A program made the translations under genes and the position numbers. DNA of 64,000 nucleotides from Methylorubrum populi (GTDB taxonomy: Bacteria > Pseudomonadota > Alphaproteobacteria > Rhizobiales > Beijerinckiaceae), in assembly GCA_036946625.1 (NCBI GenBank), contig JAQIIU010000003.1:1003961-1067960 (forward strand), written 5' to 3'. Positions 53,872 through 63,292 of the stretch are shown piece after piece (position 1 is the stretch's first letter; every line of letters starts with the position of its first letter). The notes beneath the pieces are model-generated. The model did not search any database, was not told the origin of the DNA, and saw nothing but the letters and a program-made list of their open reading frames with translations.

Positions 53872-56289
53872 ATGCGTTTCATCCTGCGATTCTTCGCCTT
53901 CCTGTTCTCGGCCGGCGCGGTGGTGTTCTGCATCGCCGCCGCGGTCGGGGCGTTCTTCTACTGGAAATACAGCCAGGATCTGCCCGACCACGCCGCGCTC
54001 GCCAATTACGAGCCGCCGGTGATGACCCGCGTGCACGCGGCGGACGGCTCGCTTCTGGCCGAGTACGCCCACGAGCGGCGCCTCTACCTGCCGATCCAGG
54101 CGATGCCGAAGATCGTGGTCGCCGCCTTCCTCTCGGCGGAGGACAAGAACTTCTACAAGCACGGCGGCATCGACCCCGAGGGCATCGTGCGCGCGGTGCT
54201 CACCAACGCCCAGTCCGGCAAGAAGCAGGGCGCCTCGACCATCACCCAGCAGGTGGCCAAGAACTTCCTGCTCTCCTCCGAGCAGACCTACGACCGCAAG
54301 ATCAAGGAAGCGCTGATCGCGCTGCGGATCGAGTCGACCTACTCGAAGGACAAGATCCTCGAACTCTACCTCAACGAGATTTTCTTGGGGACGATCGTTC
54401 CGGGGCGTAACCTGCACGGCGTTGCCGCCGCGGCGCTGGATTACTTCGGGAAATCCGTCCACGAGCTGACGATCAACGAGGCGGCCTATCTCGCCGCCCT
54501 GCCGAAGGGGCCGAACAACTACCACCCCTACCGGCGGACTCAGGCGGCGCTGGCGCGGCGCAACGAGATCATCGGTCTGATGGCCCAGAACGGCTACATC
54601 ACCGCCGAGGAGGCGACGGAGGCCAAGAAGCAGTCGCTCGGCGTCAACCCCCGCGTCGCCTTCCCGAACGCGGCCAACGCCAACTACTTCACGGAAGAAG
54701 TCCGCCGCGAGATCTCCGAGCGCTACGGCCAGAGCAAGCTCTACGAGGGCGGGCTGTCGGTGCGCGCCACCCTCGACCCGAAGATGCAGGCTCTCGCGCG
54801 CAAGGCGCTGATCGACGGCCTCGTGCGCTACGATCAGGGCCGCGGCTGGCGCGGGGCCGAGCACCGGGTCGACCTCACCGGCCGCGACTGGGGCCAGGCG
54901 GTGGCCGAGATGCCGGCGCTCGGCGACATCGCCCCCTGGCGGCTCGCCGTGGTGCTGAACACCAGTGGCGGCGTGGCGCAGATCGGCCTGCAGCCGAAGC
55001 GCGAGGCCTCCGGAGCCGTCTCGAAGGAGCGTGAGACCGGCGCGATCGCGGCGGAAGGCGTGAAGTGGACCGGCCGCGCGGTCGCCACGGCGCTCAAGGT
55101 CGGCGACGTGGTCTATGTCGAGCCGATCGATCCCGCCAAAGGCACCTACCGCCTGCGCCAGAAGCCCGAGGTGTCGGGCGCCATCGTCGCGATGGACCCC
55201 TATACGGGGCGCGTCCACGCCATGGTCGGCGGCTTCTCCTACGAGGAATCCGAGTTCAACCGCGCCACCCAGGCGATGCGCCAGCCCGGCTCCTCGTTCA
55301 AGCCGATCGTCTACTCGGCGGCGCTCGACAACGGCTACACCCCGTCCTCGGTGGTGCAGGACGCGCCGATCACCATCGAGGCCGGTCCCGGCCAGGAGGC
55401 GTGGTCGCCCTCGAACTACGACGGCAAGTCGGGCGGGCCGCACACCCTGCGCTACGGCATCGAGCACTCGAAGAACCTGATGACGGTGCGGCTGGCCAAG
55501 GACATCGGCATGCCCTTGATCGCCGAGTACGCCCGCCGCTTCGGCGTCTACGACGACCTGCTGCCGGTGCTGCCGATGTCGCTGGGCGCGGGCGAGACCA
55601 CGGTGATGCGCATGGTCACCGCCTACTCGATGCTGGCCAATGGCGGGCGGCGCATCCGCCCGACCCTGATCGACCGCATCCAGGACCGCACCGGCGAGAC
55701 GATCTACCGCCACGACAACCGCAAATGCGTCGGCTGCGACGCGGAGAAGTGGTCGGGCCAGGACGAGCCGAAGCTGGTGGACGAGTCCGAGCAGGTGCTC
55801 GACCCGCTCACCGCCTACCAGATGGTCTCGATCATGGAGGGCGTGGTCCAGCGCGGCACCGCGACCCTGCTCAAGCAGATCGGCAAGCCCCTCGCGGGCA
55901 AGACCGGCACCACCAACGACGCCAAGGACGCGTGGTTCGTCGGCTTCTCCCCGGATCTCGCGGTCGGCGTCTATCTCGGCTTCGACAAGCCGCGCTCGCT
56001 CGGCGACCGGGCGACCGGCGGCGGCCTCGCCGCCCCCATCGCCCTCGACTTCCTGAAGGTGGCGCTCAAGGACAAGCCGCCGACCCCGTTCCGGGTGCCG
56101 CCGGGGATCAAGCTGATCCGCGTCAACGTGGCCTCGGGCACCCGCGCCGGCTCGGGCGAGGGCGGCGGCACCATCCTGGAGGCGTTCAAGCCCGGCACCG
56201 CGCCGCCGGACGCCTACGTCGCCCCGGCCGCCCCCACGGCGGTGCCGCCGGATACCGGTGCCGCCGCCCAGGCCGGCGGCGTCTACTGA
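53872..56289 (+). CDS. mrcA: penicillin-binding protein 1A
   Basis: An 805-residue bifunctional peptidoglycan synthase with one N-terminal membrane helix (FLFSAGAVVFCIAAAVGAFF). The glycosyltransferase domain shows FLSAEDKNFYKHGGID (catalytic Glu), GASTITQQVAKNF and KILELYLNEIFLG. The transpeptidase has SxxK in QPGSSFKPI, SxN in EHSKNLM and KTG in LAGKTGTTNDA. A CVGCDAEKW insertion near residue 622 precedes the KTG. Its C terminus is Pro/Ala-rich. Terminator at 56423-56444. Confidence 0.97.
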   Translation: MRFILRFFAFLFSAGAVVFCIAAAVGAFFYWKYSQDLPDHAALANYEPPVMTRVHAADGSLLAEYAHERRLYLPIQAMPKIVVAAFLSAEDKNFYKHGGIDPEGIVRAVLTNAQSGKKQGASTITQQVAKNFLLSSEQTYDRKIKEALIALRIESTYSKDKILELYLNEIFLGTIVPGRNLHGVAAAALDYFGKSVHELTINEAAYLAALPKGPNNYHPYRRTQAALARRNEIIGLMAQNGYITAEEATEAKKQSLGVNPRVAFPNAANANYFTEEVRREISERYGQSKLYEGGLSVRATLDPKMQALARKALIDGLVRYDQGRGWRGAEHRVDLTGRDWGQAVAEMPALGDIAPWRLAVVLNTSGGVAQIGLQPKREASGAVSKERETGAIAAEGVKWTGRAVATALKVGDVVYVEPIDPAKGTYRLRQKPEVSGAIVAMDPYTGRVHAMVGGFSYEESEFNRATQAMRQPGSSFKPIVYSAALDNGYTPSSVVQDAPITIEAGPGQEAWSPSNYDGKSGGPHTLRYGIEHSKNLMTVRLAKDIGMPLIAEYARRFGVYDDLLPVLPMSLGAGETTVMRMVTAYSMLANGGRRIRPTLIDRIQDRTGETIYRHDNRKCVGCDAEKWSGQDEPKLVDESEQVLDPLTAYQMVSIMEGVVQRGTATLLKQIGKPLAGKTGTTNDAKDAWFVGFSPDLAVGVYLGFDKPRSLGDRATGGGLAAPIALDFLKVALKDKPPTPFRVPPGIKLIRVNVASGTRAGSGEGGGTILEAFKPGTAPPDAYVAPAAPTAVPPDTGAAAQAGGVY

Positions 56290-56358
56290 GCGCCCCTCTG
56301 GACTGTCTTGAGACGAGCGTCGGACCGCTCGAATGCCTCATCCGGCTTGCGTCGCGGT

Positions 56359-56428
56359 CCTGGATTGCTTCGCTTCGCTCGCAATGACGGAGTGGATCCC
56401 GCCTCCCCGTCATTGCGAGGCGGAGCCG
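56359..56428. repeat. dispersed inverted-repeat element B, copy 3
   Basis: CCTGGATTGCTTCGCTTCGC with TCGCAATGACGG faces CGTCATTGCGAGGCGGAGCC. It matches copies at 24431-24520 and 44035-44126 and overlaps the mrcA terminator. Confidence 0.75.
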
Positions 56429-56444
56429 CCCTCAGGGGCGGCTC
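56423..56444 (+). terminator. intrinsic terminator after mrcA
   Basis: Nine-base stem GAGCCGCCC / GGGCGGCTC with loop TCAG, then TTTTCG, 134 bases after the mrcA stop. Confidence 0.75.
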
Positions 56445-56686
56445 TTTTCGTTTGGGCGGCGTGGGGGTGCCGACAGGCGATCGTATTCAACGAAGACGTT
56501 CTTCGCCGGCCCGCGCGCGCCGAAGAACGGCCTTTCCCGAAAGCGTGAAAAAACGCCCGATCATTCCTTTGACGAAAGGACTCGGCGCGGCAATGATCTG
56601 CAACAACGACGCGAGATCGCAGTAGAATGCGCTCGCGACACAAGTTGTTCCAGATCATTCCTCTCGAAGACGAGCGACGTGCCGCC

Positions 56687-57799
56687 ATGACCGCCCGAAC
56701 CGATCTTTCCTCGCCCGAACCGATCCGCTTCGCCTACTGGGTGCCCAACGTTTCGGGCGGACTCGTCATCAGCAGGATCGAGCAGCGCACCGGTTGGGAC
56801 ATCGACTACAACCGCAAGCTCGCGCAGATCGCGGAAGCGTCCGGCTTCGACTACGCCCTGACGCAGATCCGCTTCACCGCCGGCTACGGCGCCGAGTACC
56901 AGCACGAATCGGTCGCCTTCAGCCACGCGCTGGCGGCGGCGACCACGCGGCTGACGGTGATCGCCGCGATCCTGCCGGGCCCCTGGAACCCGACGCTCGC
57001 GGCCAAGCAGATCGCCACGATCAGCCAACTCACGGAAGGGCGGATCGCGGTCAACATCGTCTCGGGCTGGTTCTCCGGCGAATTCCGGGCGATCGGCGAG
57101 CCCTGGCTCGACCACGACGAGCGCTACCGCCGCTCGGAGGAATTCATCCGCTCGCTTCGCGGGATCTGGACGCAGGACAATTTCAGCTTCCGCGGCGACT
57201 TCTACCGCTACAGCGACTACACCCTGAAGCCGAAGCCGGGCGCGCGCCTGCCGGAGATCTTTCAGGGCGGCTCCTCGCGGGCGGCGCGCGACATGGCGGC
57301 CCGCGTCTCCGACTGGTACTTCACCAACGGCAACACGCCCGACGGCGTGCGGGCCCAGGTCGAGGACATCCGCGCCAAGGCGGCCGGGAACGGCCATTCG
57401 GTGAAGGTCGGCGTCAACGCCTTCGTGATCGCCCGCGACACGGAGGAGGAGGCCCGCGCGGTGCTGCGGGAGATCATCGACCACGCCGACCCGGAGGCGG
57501 TGCGGGCCTTCGGCCACGAGGTGAAGAACGCCGGCAAGGCTTCGCCGGAGGGCGAGGGCAACTGGGCGAAGTCGAGCCTCGAGGATCTCGTCCAGTACAA
57601 CGACGGCTTCAGGACCAACCTGATCGGCACGCCCGACCAGATCGCCGAACGCATCCTCGCCCTGAAGGATGCCGGCGCCGATCTCGCGCTGCTCGCCTTC
57701 CTGCACTTCCAGGAGGAGGTGCAGTATTTCGGCGAGCAGGTGATCCCGCGGGTGCGTGCGCTCGAAGCCGCGCGCGAGCGCCGGGCCGAGGCGGCCTGA
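56687..57799 (+). CDS. sfnG: FMNH2-dependent dimethylsulfone monooxygenase
   Basis: A 370-residue luciferase-like (LLM) flavin monooxygenase that cleaves dimethylsulfone to methanesulfinate and formaldehyde. FAYWVPNVSGGLVISRIEQR, YNRKLAQIAE, DYALTQIRFTAGYGAE, HESVAFSHAL and NGNTPDGVRAQVEDIRAKAA (split) are nearly those of Pseudomonas SfnG. Start at 56687 trims a 20-residue open extension. It should get FMNH2 from a flavin reductase elsewhere. sfnB follows 70 bases downstream. Confidence 0.93.
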   Translation: MTARTDLSSPEPIRFAYWVPNVSGGLVISRIEQRTGWDIDYNRKLAQIAEASGFDYALTQIRFTAGYGAEYQHESVAFSHALAAATTRLTVIAAILPGPWNPTLAAKQIATISQLTEGRIAVNIVSGWFSGEFRAIGEPWLDHDERYRRSEEFIRSLRGIWTQDNFSFRGDFYRYSDYTLKPKPGARLPEIFQGGSSRAARDMAARVSDWYFTNGNTPDGVRAQVEDIRAKAAGNGHSVKVGVNAFVIARDTEEEARAVLREIIDHADPEAVRAFGHEVKNAGKASPEGEGNWAKSSLEDLVQYNDGFRTNLIGTPDQIAERILALKDAGADLALLAFLHFQEEVQYFGEQVIPRVRALEAARERRAEAA

Positions 57800-57807
57800 C
57801 GACAAGA

Positions 57808-57831
57808 CCCTCCCCCCTCTGCGGGGGAGGG
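57808..57831. repeat. hairpin between sfnG and sfnB
   Basis: Nine-base arms CCCTCCCCC / GGGGGAGGG around six bases. Similar in style to the pstS-pstC hairpin at 48617-48644; it may tune the ratio of the two products or stabilise the sfnG message. Confidence 0.5.
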
Positions 57832-57869
57832 ATGATCCCGCGCCTTTCCTCCACCGACGGAGACCGCCC

Positions 57870-59129
57870 ATGACCATCGCCGTCAGCCCCACCACGGCCG
57901 AGGCCGGAAGCCGGCCGCAGGGCGTGCCGGGGCCCGCCCGCCCGCAAAAACCCGCCCACGTCATCCGCGACGACGCCGAGGCGATCCGCATCGCGCACGA
58001 CCTCGCCGGAAAATTCCGCGAGGGCGCGTCCGAGCGCGACCGCACCAACGCCCGTCCGCTCGAGGAACTCGACGCCTTCTCCCAGAGCGGCCTGTGGTCG
58101 ATCAACGTGCCGAAACGCTTCGGCGGGCCGGAGGTGTCCTACAGGACGCTGGCGCAGGTGATCGCGATCATCGCCGCCGCCGACCCCTCCATCGCGCAGA
58201 TCGCGCAGAACCATCTCGGCATCGTCGCGGCGATCCGCACCGTGTCCGACCCGGAGCAGCAGGCGCTGCTCTTCGCCGAGGTCCTGAAGGGCACCCGCTT
58301 CGGCAACGCCTTCTCCGAGCGCGGCAGCAAGCGCGCCGCCGAGTTCGAGACCCGCTTCACCGATCACGGCGACCACGTCATCGTGCGAGGGCAAAAGTTC
58401 TATTCCTCGGGCGCCCTGCTCGCCCATCTCGTGCCGATCGTCGCCCTCGATGGAGAGGGTCGCGCCTGGTACGCCATCGCCGAGCGCGACGCAGCCGGCC
58501 TGACCGTGATCGACGACTGGTCGGCCTTCGGCCAGCGCGGCACCGCCAGCGGCACCGTCCTCGTCGAGGACGTGCGGGTGGAGAAGAGCCATCTCGTGCC
58601 GGGCTACCGCGCCTACGAGGCACCGCGGGCGGACGGGGCGATCTTCCAGATCATCCAGGCGGCGGTCGATGCCGGGATCGGCCGCGAGGCGCTCGACGAC
58701 ACGATTCGCTTCGTGCGCGAGAAGGCCCGGCCCTGGATCGACAGCGGAGGGGAGCGGGCCGCGGACGACCCCTACACCATCCGCGCCATCGGCGACCTGA
58801 CGATCCGCCAGCACGCGGCGGAAGCGCTGCTCGACCGGGCGGGCCTCGCCATCGACGCGGCGGTGGCGAACCCGACCGCCGAGAGCGTGGCGGCGGCCCA
58901 GCTCGCCACGGCCGAGGCCAAGGTGCTCACCACCGAAGCGGCGCTCGCGGCCTCGAACACTTTGTTCGAACTGTCGGGCACCCGCTCGACGCTGGCCGAG
59001 CACAACCTCGACCGACACTGGCGCAACGCCCGCACCCACACGCTTCACGATCCCGTACGCTGGAAAGTCGCGATCGTCGGCAACCATGCGCTCAACGGGG
59101 TGAACCCGCCGCTCCACGCCTGGAGCTGA
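57870..59129 (+). CDS. sfnB: SfnB family sulfur acquisition oxidoreductase
   Basis: A 419-residue acyl-CoA-dehydrogenase-fold flavoprotein of the SfnB/DszC group. The helical N domain (DAFSQSGLWSINVPKRFGGP), beta domain (GNAFSERGSKRAAEFE, VIVRGQKFYSSGALLAH) and final helices (RWKVAIVGNHALNGVNPP) are in place. DszC relatives are FMN monooxygenases; SfnB genes accompany dimethylsulfone and other organosulfur genes, though the exact reaction is not settled. ACGGAG eight bases before the ATG. Confidence 0.9.
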   Translation: MTIAVSPTTAEAGSRPQGVPGPARPQKPAHVIRDDAEAIRIAHDLAGKFREGASERDRTNARPLEELDAFSQSGLWSINVPKRFGGPEVSYRTLAQVIAIIAAADPSIAQIAQNHLGIVAAIRTVSDPEQQALLFAEVLKGTRFGNAFSERGSKRAAEFETRFTDHGDHVIVRGQKFYSSGALLAHLVPIVALDGEGRAWYAIAERDAAGLTVIDDWSAFGQRGTASGTVLVEDVRVEKSHLVPGYRAYEAPRADGAIFQIIQAAVDAGIGREALDDTIRFVREKARPWIDSGGERAADDPYTIRAIGDLTIRQHAAEALLDRAGLAIDAAVANPTAESVAAAQLATAEAKVLTTEAALAASNTLFELSGTRSTLAEHNLDRHWRNARTHTLHDPVRWKVAIVGNHALNGVNPPLHAWS

Positions 59130-59203
59130 TAGATGACGGGGCGGCTTGCGCGAACCGCCCCGCCGTCCGATCCTGGAACCGGACGACGGACGGAGCCGGG
59201 ACC

Positions 59204-59623
59204 ATGGCGCGCCACATCCACCGGACCTGGCTTCCCACCATGGCCAAGCCGAAGCCGGCCCTGCCGGACGAGTGGGAGAAGCGGACGATCGTCACCGCCT
59301 GCGAGGCATTCATCCGCGACGTGCTCAAGCCCCGCTTCCTGCCGGAGATCCGGCCGAGCGAGTTCAATTACGTGATCGACCTCCGCGGCACCTGGGCCGG
59401 GGGACGCTACCGCTTCCTGATGCGCTACCGCGTCGGATCGGGAGAGAACGCCGGCGAGGAGTTCGACGCGCCCTTCGCCCGGATCGTCCGGACGGGACGC
59501 GACCGCTTCGACATCGACTGGATGCGCCATACCGGACAATGGTGGCCGCTCCACGAGGGCAAGACCCTGAAAGACGCCTTGCATATCCTGGAGACCGATG
59601 GCGTCCTGTTTCCCCACTGCTGA
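59204..59623 (+). CDS. DUF3024 protein
   Basis: A 139-residue protein. EWEKRTIVTACEAFIRDVLK, RPSEFNYVIDLRGTWAGGRY, FLMRYRVGSG, PFARIVRTGRDRFDIDWMRH and WWPLHEGKTL fit the DUF3024 pattern of small cytoplasmic proteins. GGAG nine bases before the ATG at 59204 supports that start; 59240 is an alternative. It is followed 19 bases later by the unknown 372-residue gene, so they form a pair. Confidence 0.8.
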   Translation: MARHIHRTWLPTMAKPKPALPDEWEKRTIVTACEAFIRDVLKPRFLPEIRPSEFNYVIDLRGTWAGGRYRFLMRYRVGSGENAGEEFDAPFARIVRTGRDRFDIDWMRHTGQWWPLHEGKTLKDALHILETDGVLFPHC

Positions 59624-59642
59624 AGAGGCGCAGGGGGGAGCC

Positions 59643-60761
59643 ATGAGCGAATACCAGTATTACGCCTTCCAGGCGGTGGACCGGCCGCTCTCCCAGGGCG
59701 ACCGGGCGGCTTTGCGCGCGATCTCGACCCGGGCCGAGATCACCGCCACGACCTTCGAGAACCACTACGAGTGGGGCGACCTCAAGGGCGATCCCAAGGT
59801 CTTCATGGACCGCTGGTTCGACGTCCACGTCTACCTCGCGAACTGGGGCACGCGCCGCCTCATGCTGCGCCTGCCCAAGCGGCTGATCGACCGGGCCACC
59901 CTCGTGCGCTTCGTCGGCGAGTACGACGGCGCGACGCTGCGGGCCTCGGGCGACAACCTCGTCCTCGACATCGTGAGCGATCCCGAGGAACCCGGCGACG
60001 AGTGGACCGACGACGGCAGCGGCCGGCTCGGCGAACTGGCGCCCCTGCGGGCCGATCTCCTCGCGGGCGACCTGCGGGTGCTCTACCTCGTCTGGCTGAT
60101 GGCGGCGCAGGCGGGCGCCCTCCCGGAGGATGCGGAGGAACCGCTGCCGGGGATCGGTCCGCTGACCGGCCCGCTCGCCGCCTTCGCGGAGTTCTTCGGG
60201 ATCGACGCGGATCTCGTCGAGGCCGCCGCCGAGCGGAAGCCGGCCGGCCCCGAGGCTTCTCCCAAGGCGGCGCGAGCGGCGGTCGAGGCCCTGCCGGAGG
60301 CCGAAAAGACCGCCCTGCTCCTGCGCGTTCTGGACGGCGACGGGCTGGTCGGCACCGAACTGCGCCGGCTCGCCCGCCCCCCGGCCGGAGACGGCCCGGT
60401 GCCGCGCAGCCTCGGCACGCTGCGGGCGCGGGCGGAGGCGGTTCGCGCCGCGCGGGAGCGGGCGGAGGCGGAGCGGCGCGAGACCGAGCGGCGGCGAGAG
60501 GCGGAGAAAGCCGAGAAAGCCCGCCGCGCCCGCATCGCCGCGGTGGCGCGCCGGGGCGAGAGCGCGTGGCGGGAGGTCGAGGACGAGGCGGAACGGCGCA
60601 ACGCCTCCGGCTACGACCGGGCGGCCCAGCTCCTCGCCGACCTGAGGACGCTCGCCGAGGAGGGCGGCACCTCGGACGCCTTCCACCGACGGCTTGCCGC
60701 GATCCGCGAACGCCACACCCGCAAGCCGCGCTTCATCGAGCGCCTCGACGCGCTGGGCTGA
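59643..60761 (+). CDS. hypothetical protein with C-terminal charged coiled coil (372 residues)
   Basis: GGGGGAG before the ATG gives a firm start. The N-terminal half has a recognisable conserved block (SEYQYYAFQAVDRPLSQGDR, ISTRAEITATTFENHYEWGD, VYLANWGTRRLMLRLPKRLI) that I have seen next to SWIM zinc-finger genes, but no function is known. From about residue 270 a long Arg/Glu/Ala helix (RAARERAEAERRETERRREA) forms a coiled coil. Paired with the DUF3024 gene; no SWIM gene is in the window. Confidence 0.82.
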   Translation: MSEYQYYAFQAVDRPLSQGDRAALRAISTRAEITATTFENHYEWGDLKGDPKVFMDRWFDVHVYLANWGTRRLMLRLPKRLIDRATLVRFVGEYDGATLRASGDNLVLDIVSDPEEPGDEWTDDGSGRLGELAPLRADLLAGDLRVLYLVWLMAAQAGALPEDAEEPLPGIGPLTGPLAAFAEFFGIDADLVEAAAERKPAGPEASPKAARAAVEALPEAEKTALLLRVLDGDGLVGTELRRLARPPAGDGPVPRSLGTLRARAEAVRAARERAEAERRETERRREAEKAEKARRARIAAVARRGESAWREVEDEAERRNASGYDRAAQLLADLRTLAEEGGTSDAFHRRLAAIRERHTRKPRFIERLDALG

Positions 60762-60988
60762 GGGATCTGCGCCATAGGGCGCGGCGCGGGAGCGTTTCGG
60801 CATCCCCGTCTCGCAGGGCGCGGTGGAACGCAGGAAAGCCCCGCGTCCGGGCCGCCCGCATGCCCTCGTTGTCGGCCTGGACCGGCGCGCATCTGGCGCC
60901 GGGTTGCTACGCCGCGATGAGGCGGCGTGCGAGGGCTTCGTCCTCGCGCTCGCCTCGGGACGCATCGAAAACAGGATCAAACGCGTTC

Positions 60989-61009
60989 GGGGCCGGCAGA
61001 GCCGGCCCC
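60989..61009 (-). terminator. hairpin after rpsA
   Basis: Nine-base GC stem GGGGCCGGC / GCCGGCCCC with a three-base loop, 16 bases after the rpsA stop. The following T tract is weak, so this may be a stability hairpin as much as a terminator. Confidence 0.6.
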
Positions 61010-61024
61010 GAGTGTCGGCGAGGA

Positions 61025-62737
61025 TTACTCCTCGTCGCCGCCCTTCTTCTTGTTGAAGGCGGCGCCGAGGATGTCGCCGAGCGAGGCACCCGAATCGGCC
61101 GAGCCGAACTGGGCCATCGCCTCGCGCTCCTCGGCCACTTCCAGAGCCTTGATCGAGACCTGCACGCGGCGGGCCTTGCGATCGAACTGGATGACGCGGG
61201 CGTCGAACTTCTCACCGGCGGCGAAGCGCTCCGGGCGCTGGTCGCCGCGGTCGCGGGCGAGCTCGGCGCGGCGGATGAAGGTCTGCATGTCGGTGTCGAC
61301 GAGCTTCACCTCCAGGCCGGAATCCTTCACCTCGACGACTTCGCAGGTGACGATCTGACCCTTCTTGATCTCGCCGGCTTCCGCGAAGGGATCGCCGCCG
61401 AGCTGCTTCACGCCGAGCGAGATGCGCTCCTTCTCGACATCGACGTCGAGAACCTGGGCGCGCACCATGTCGCCCTTCTTGAACTCCTCGATCACCTGCT
61501 CGCCGGGACGGTTCCAGTCGAGATCCGACAGGTGGACCATGCCGTCGACATCGCCTTCGAGGCCGATGAACAGGCCGAACTCGGTCTTGTTCTTGACCTC
61601 GCCCTCGACCTCGGAGCCCACGGGGTGCTTCTCGGCGAAGGCCTCCCAGGGGTTCTGCAGGGTCTGCTTGAGGCCGAGCGAGATGCGGCGCTTGACCGAA
61701 TCGACCTCCAGGATCTGCACCTCGACCTCCTGGGAGGTGGAGACGATCTTGCCCGGATGGACGTTCTTCTTGGTCCAGCTCATCTCGGAGACGTGGATCA
61801 GGCCCTCGATCCCCGGCTCCAGCTCCACGAAGGCGCCGTAGTCGGTGATGTTGGTGACGCGGCCCTTGAGCTTGGCGCCCTCGGGGTAGCGGGCGGCGAT
61901 GCCCTCCCACGGATCGGCGAGAAGCTGCTTGATGCCGAGCGAGATGCGGTGCGTCTCGTGGTTGATCTTGATGATCTTGACCTTCACCGTCTGGCCGATG
62001 GTCACGACCTCCGACGGGTGGTTCACGCGGCGCCACGCCATGTCGGTGACGTGCAGCAGGCCGTCGATGCCGCCGAGATCGACGAAGGCGCCGTACTCGG
62101 TGATGTTCTTGACGACGCCGTCGATGACCTGACCTTCCTCGAGGTTGGCCACCAGCTCCGAGCGCTGCTCGGCGCGGCTCTCTTCGAGCACGGTGCGGCG
62201 CGACACGACGATGTTGCCGCGGCGGCGATCCATCTTGAGGATCTGGAACGGCTGGGGCGTACCGAGCAGCGGGGTGACGTCGCGCACCGGGCGGATGTCG
62301 ACCTGCGAGCGCGGCAGGAACGCCACGGCGCCGTCGAGATCGACGGTGTAGCCGCCCTTGACCTGGTTGAAGATCGTGCCGGTCACGCGCTCGTTGGCCT
62401 CGAAGGCCTTTTCGAGCTTGACCCAGCTCTCCTCGCGGCGCGCCTTGTCGCGCGAGATGACGGCTTCGCCCAGCGCGTTCTCGATGCGGTCGACGTAGAC
62501 CTCGACCTCGTCGCCGACCTTGAGCTCGCCCTCGCGGCCCGGGCCGGTGAATTCCTTGAGAGGGACGCGCCCCTCGGTCTTGGCGCCGATATCGATGACG
62601 GCGACATCCTTCTCGATGCCGACGACGGTGCCCTTGACGACCGAACCCTCGGTGATCTCATGCTGGAGGAAGGACTCCTCGAGCAGGGCCGCGAAATCCT
62701 CGCGGGCCGCGGTGCTTGCGTTCAGACCAGCAGACAT
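61025..62737 (-). CDS. rpsA: 30S ribosomal protein S1
   Basis: A 570-residue S1 with six OB-fold S1 repeats. Repeats are recognisable by VVKGTVVGIEKDVAVIDIGA, VDLDGAVAFLPRSQ, VVKNITEYGAFVDLGGIDGL, VTNITDYGAFVELEPGIEGL, VKNKTEFGLFIGLEGDVDGM and the final RKARRVQVSIKAL. S1 draws mRNA onto the 30S subunit. GGAGAAAG precedes the ATG. The usual upstream cmk is not in the window; a repeat-bearing gap of 550 bases lies there. Confidence 0.98.
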   Translation of the reverse strand: MSAGLNASTAAREDFAALLEESFLQHEITEGSVVKGTVVGIEKDVAVIDIGAKTEGRVPLKEFTGPGREGELKVGDEVEVYVDRIENALGEAVISRDKARREESWVKLEKAFEANERVTGTIFNQVKGGYTVDLDGAVAFLPRSQVDIRPVRDVTPLLGTPQPFQILKMDRRRGNIVVSRRTVLEESRAEQRSELVANLEEGQVIDGVVKNITEYGAFVDLGGIDGLLHVTDMAWRRVNHPSEVVTIGQTVKVKIIKINHETHRISLGIKQLLADPWEGIAARYPEGAKLKGRVTNITDYGAFVELEPGIEGLIHVSEMSWTKKNVHPGKIVSTSQEVEVQILEVDSVKRRISLGLKQTLQNPWEAFAEKHPVGSEVEGEVKNKTEFGLFIGLEGDVDGMVHLSDLDWNRPGEQVIEEFKKGDMVRAQVLDVDVEKERISLGVKQLGGDPFAEAGEIKKGQIVTCEVVEVKDSGLEVKLVDTDMQTFIRRAELARDRGDQRPERFAAGEKFDARVIQFDRKARRVQVSIKALEVAEEREAMAQFGSADSGASLGDILGAAFNKKKGGDEE

Positions 62738-63009
62738 TCTTTCTCCTGAATGGCCTCGCTCGGGAGGCCGGCGTCGACGGCTCGTGCTGCGGAACGCCCC
62801 CGTTCACCGCCGCCCGCCGGATGGACGATCCGGCCGGGCTCACCTCCTCTCGGAGGGCCGACGCATGCTCAAAGCGATGGTCGAGGGCCGATCTCCCCGG
62901 CGATGCGGCCGCCGGGCACGGAAGCCCGGATCCTGACGCCATCGTTGAGGAAATCGGTGCGAGCGATACCGGATCCGGGCGCCGGACGCAACGTGGGCGG
63001 TGAGGGATT
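62738..63009. other. rpsA upstream region; no gene seen
   Basis: Leader and promoter region of rpsA. It contains open frames on both strands without ribosome sites. S1 commonly regulates its own translation through leader structure, which cannot be judged here. Confidence 0.45.
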
Positions 63010-63062
63010 CAGGGCCATCGCTCGAAGCCGCCTGAGCGGCTTCGCGGCGCGAAGAGCGCCGC
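63010..63062. repeat. dispersed repeat C, copy 2
   Basis: Reverse complement of 34398-34450 with two or three mismatches over 53 bases. Confidence 0.8.
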
Positions 63063-63258
63063 GGCCGGTCGTGGGTTGCACGCCTCCGGCGCGCCCCTTC
63101 GGGTCCGGGTTCGCCTTCGGCGCACCGGAATGACGGCCGTCCGGTGCTGTGGCGGCGCCTCCGCATCCAGAGGTCGCATCCCGTCAACCCGGGTTCGCAG
63201 CCCTGGTGAGGATCGCGAGGACGGCGAAGTCCCGTCGCCACGACCTGTCCGGATGACG

Positions 63259-63292
63259 CTCGTCTTGGGGATCAACTCGTCTTGGGGATCAA
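63259..63292. repeat. 17-base tandem duplication at the end of rlmB
   Basis: CTCGTCTTGGGGATCAA occurs twice in a row (63259-63275 and 63276-63292). The second copy contains the TGA stop of the methyltransferase gene (minus strand, 63289-63291). Confidence 0.85.

Noticed and set aside
59771..62749. 992-codon open frame across the coiled-coil gene and antisense to rpsA
   Set aside because: Out of frame with one real gene and antisense to S1; composition is not protein-like in the first half, and the second half mirrors S1 codons.
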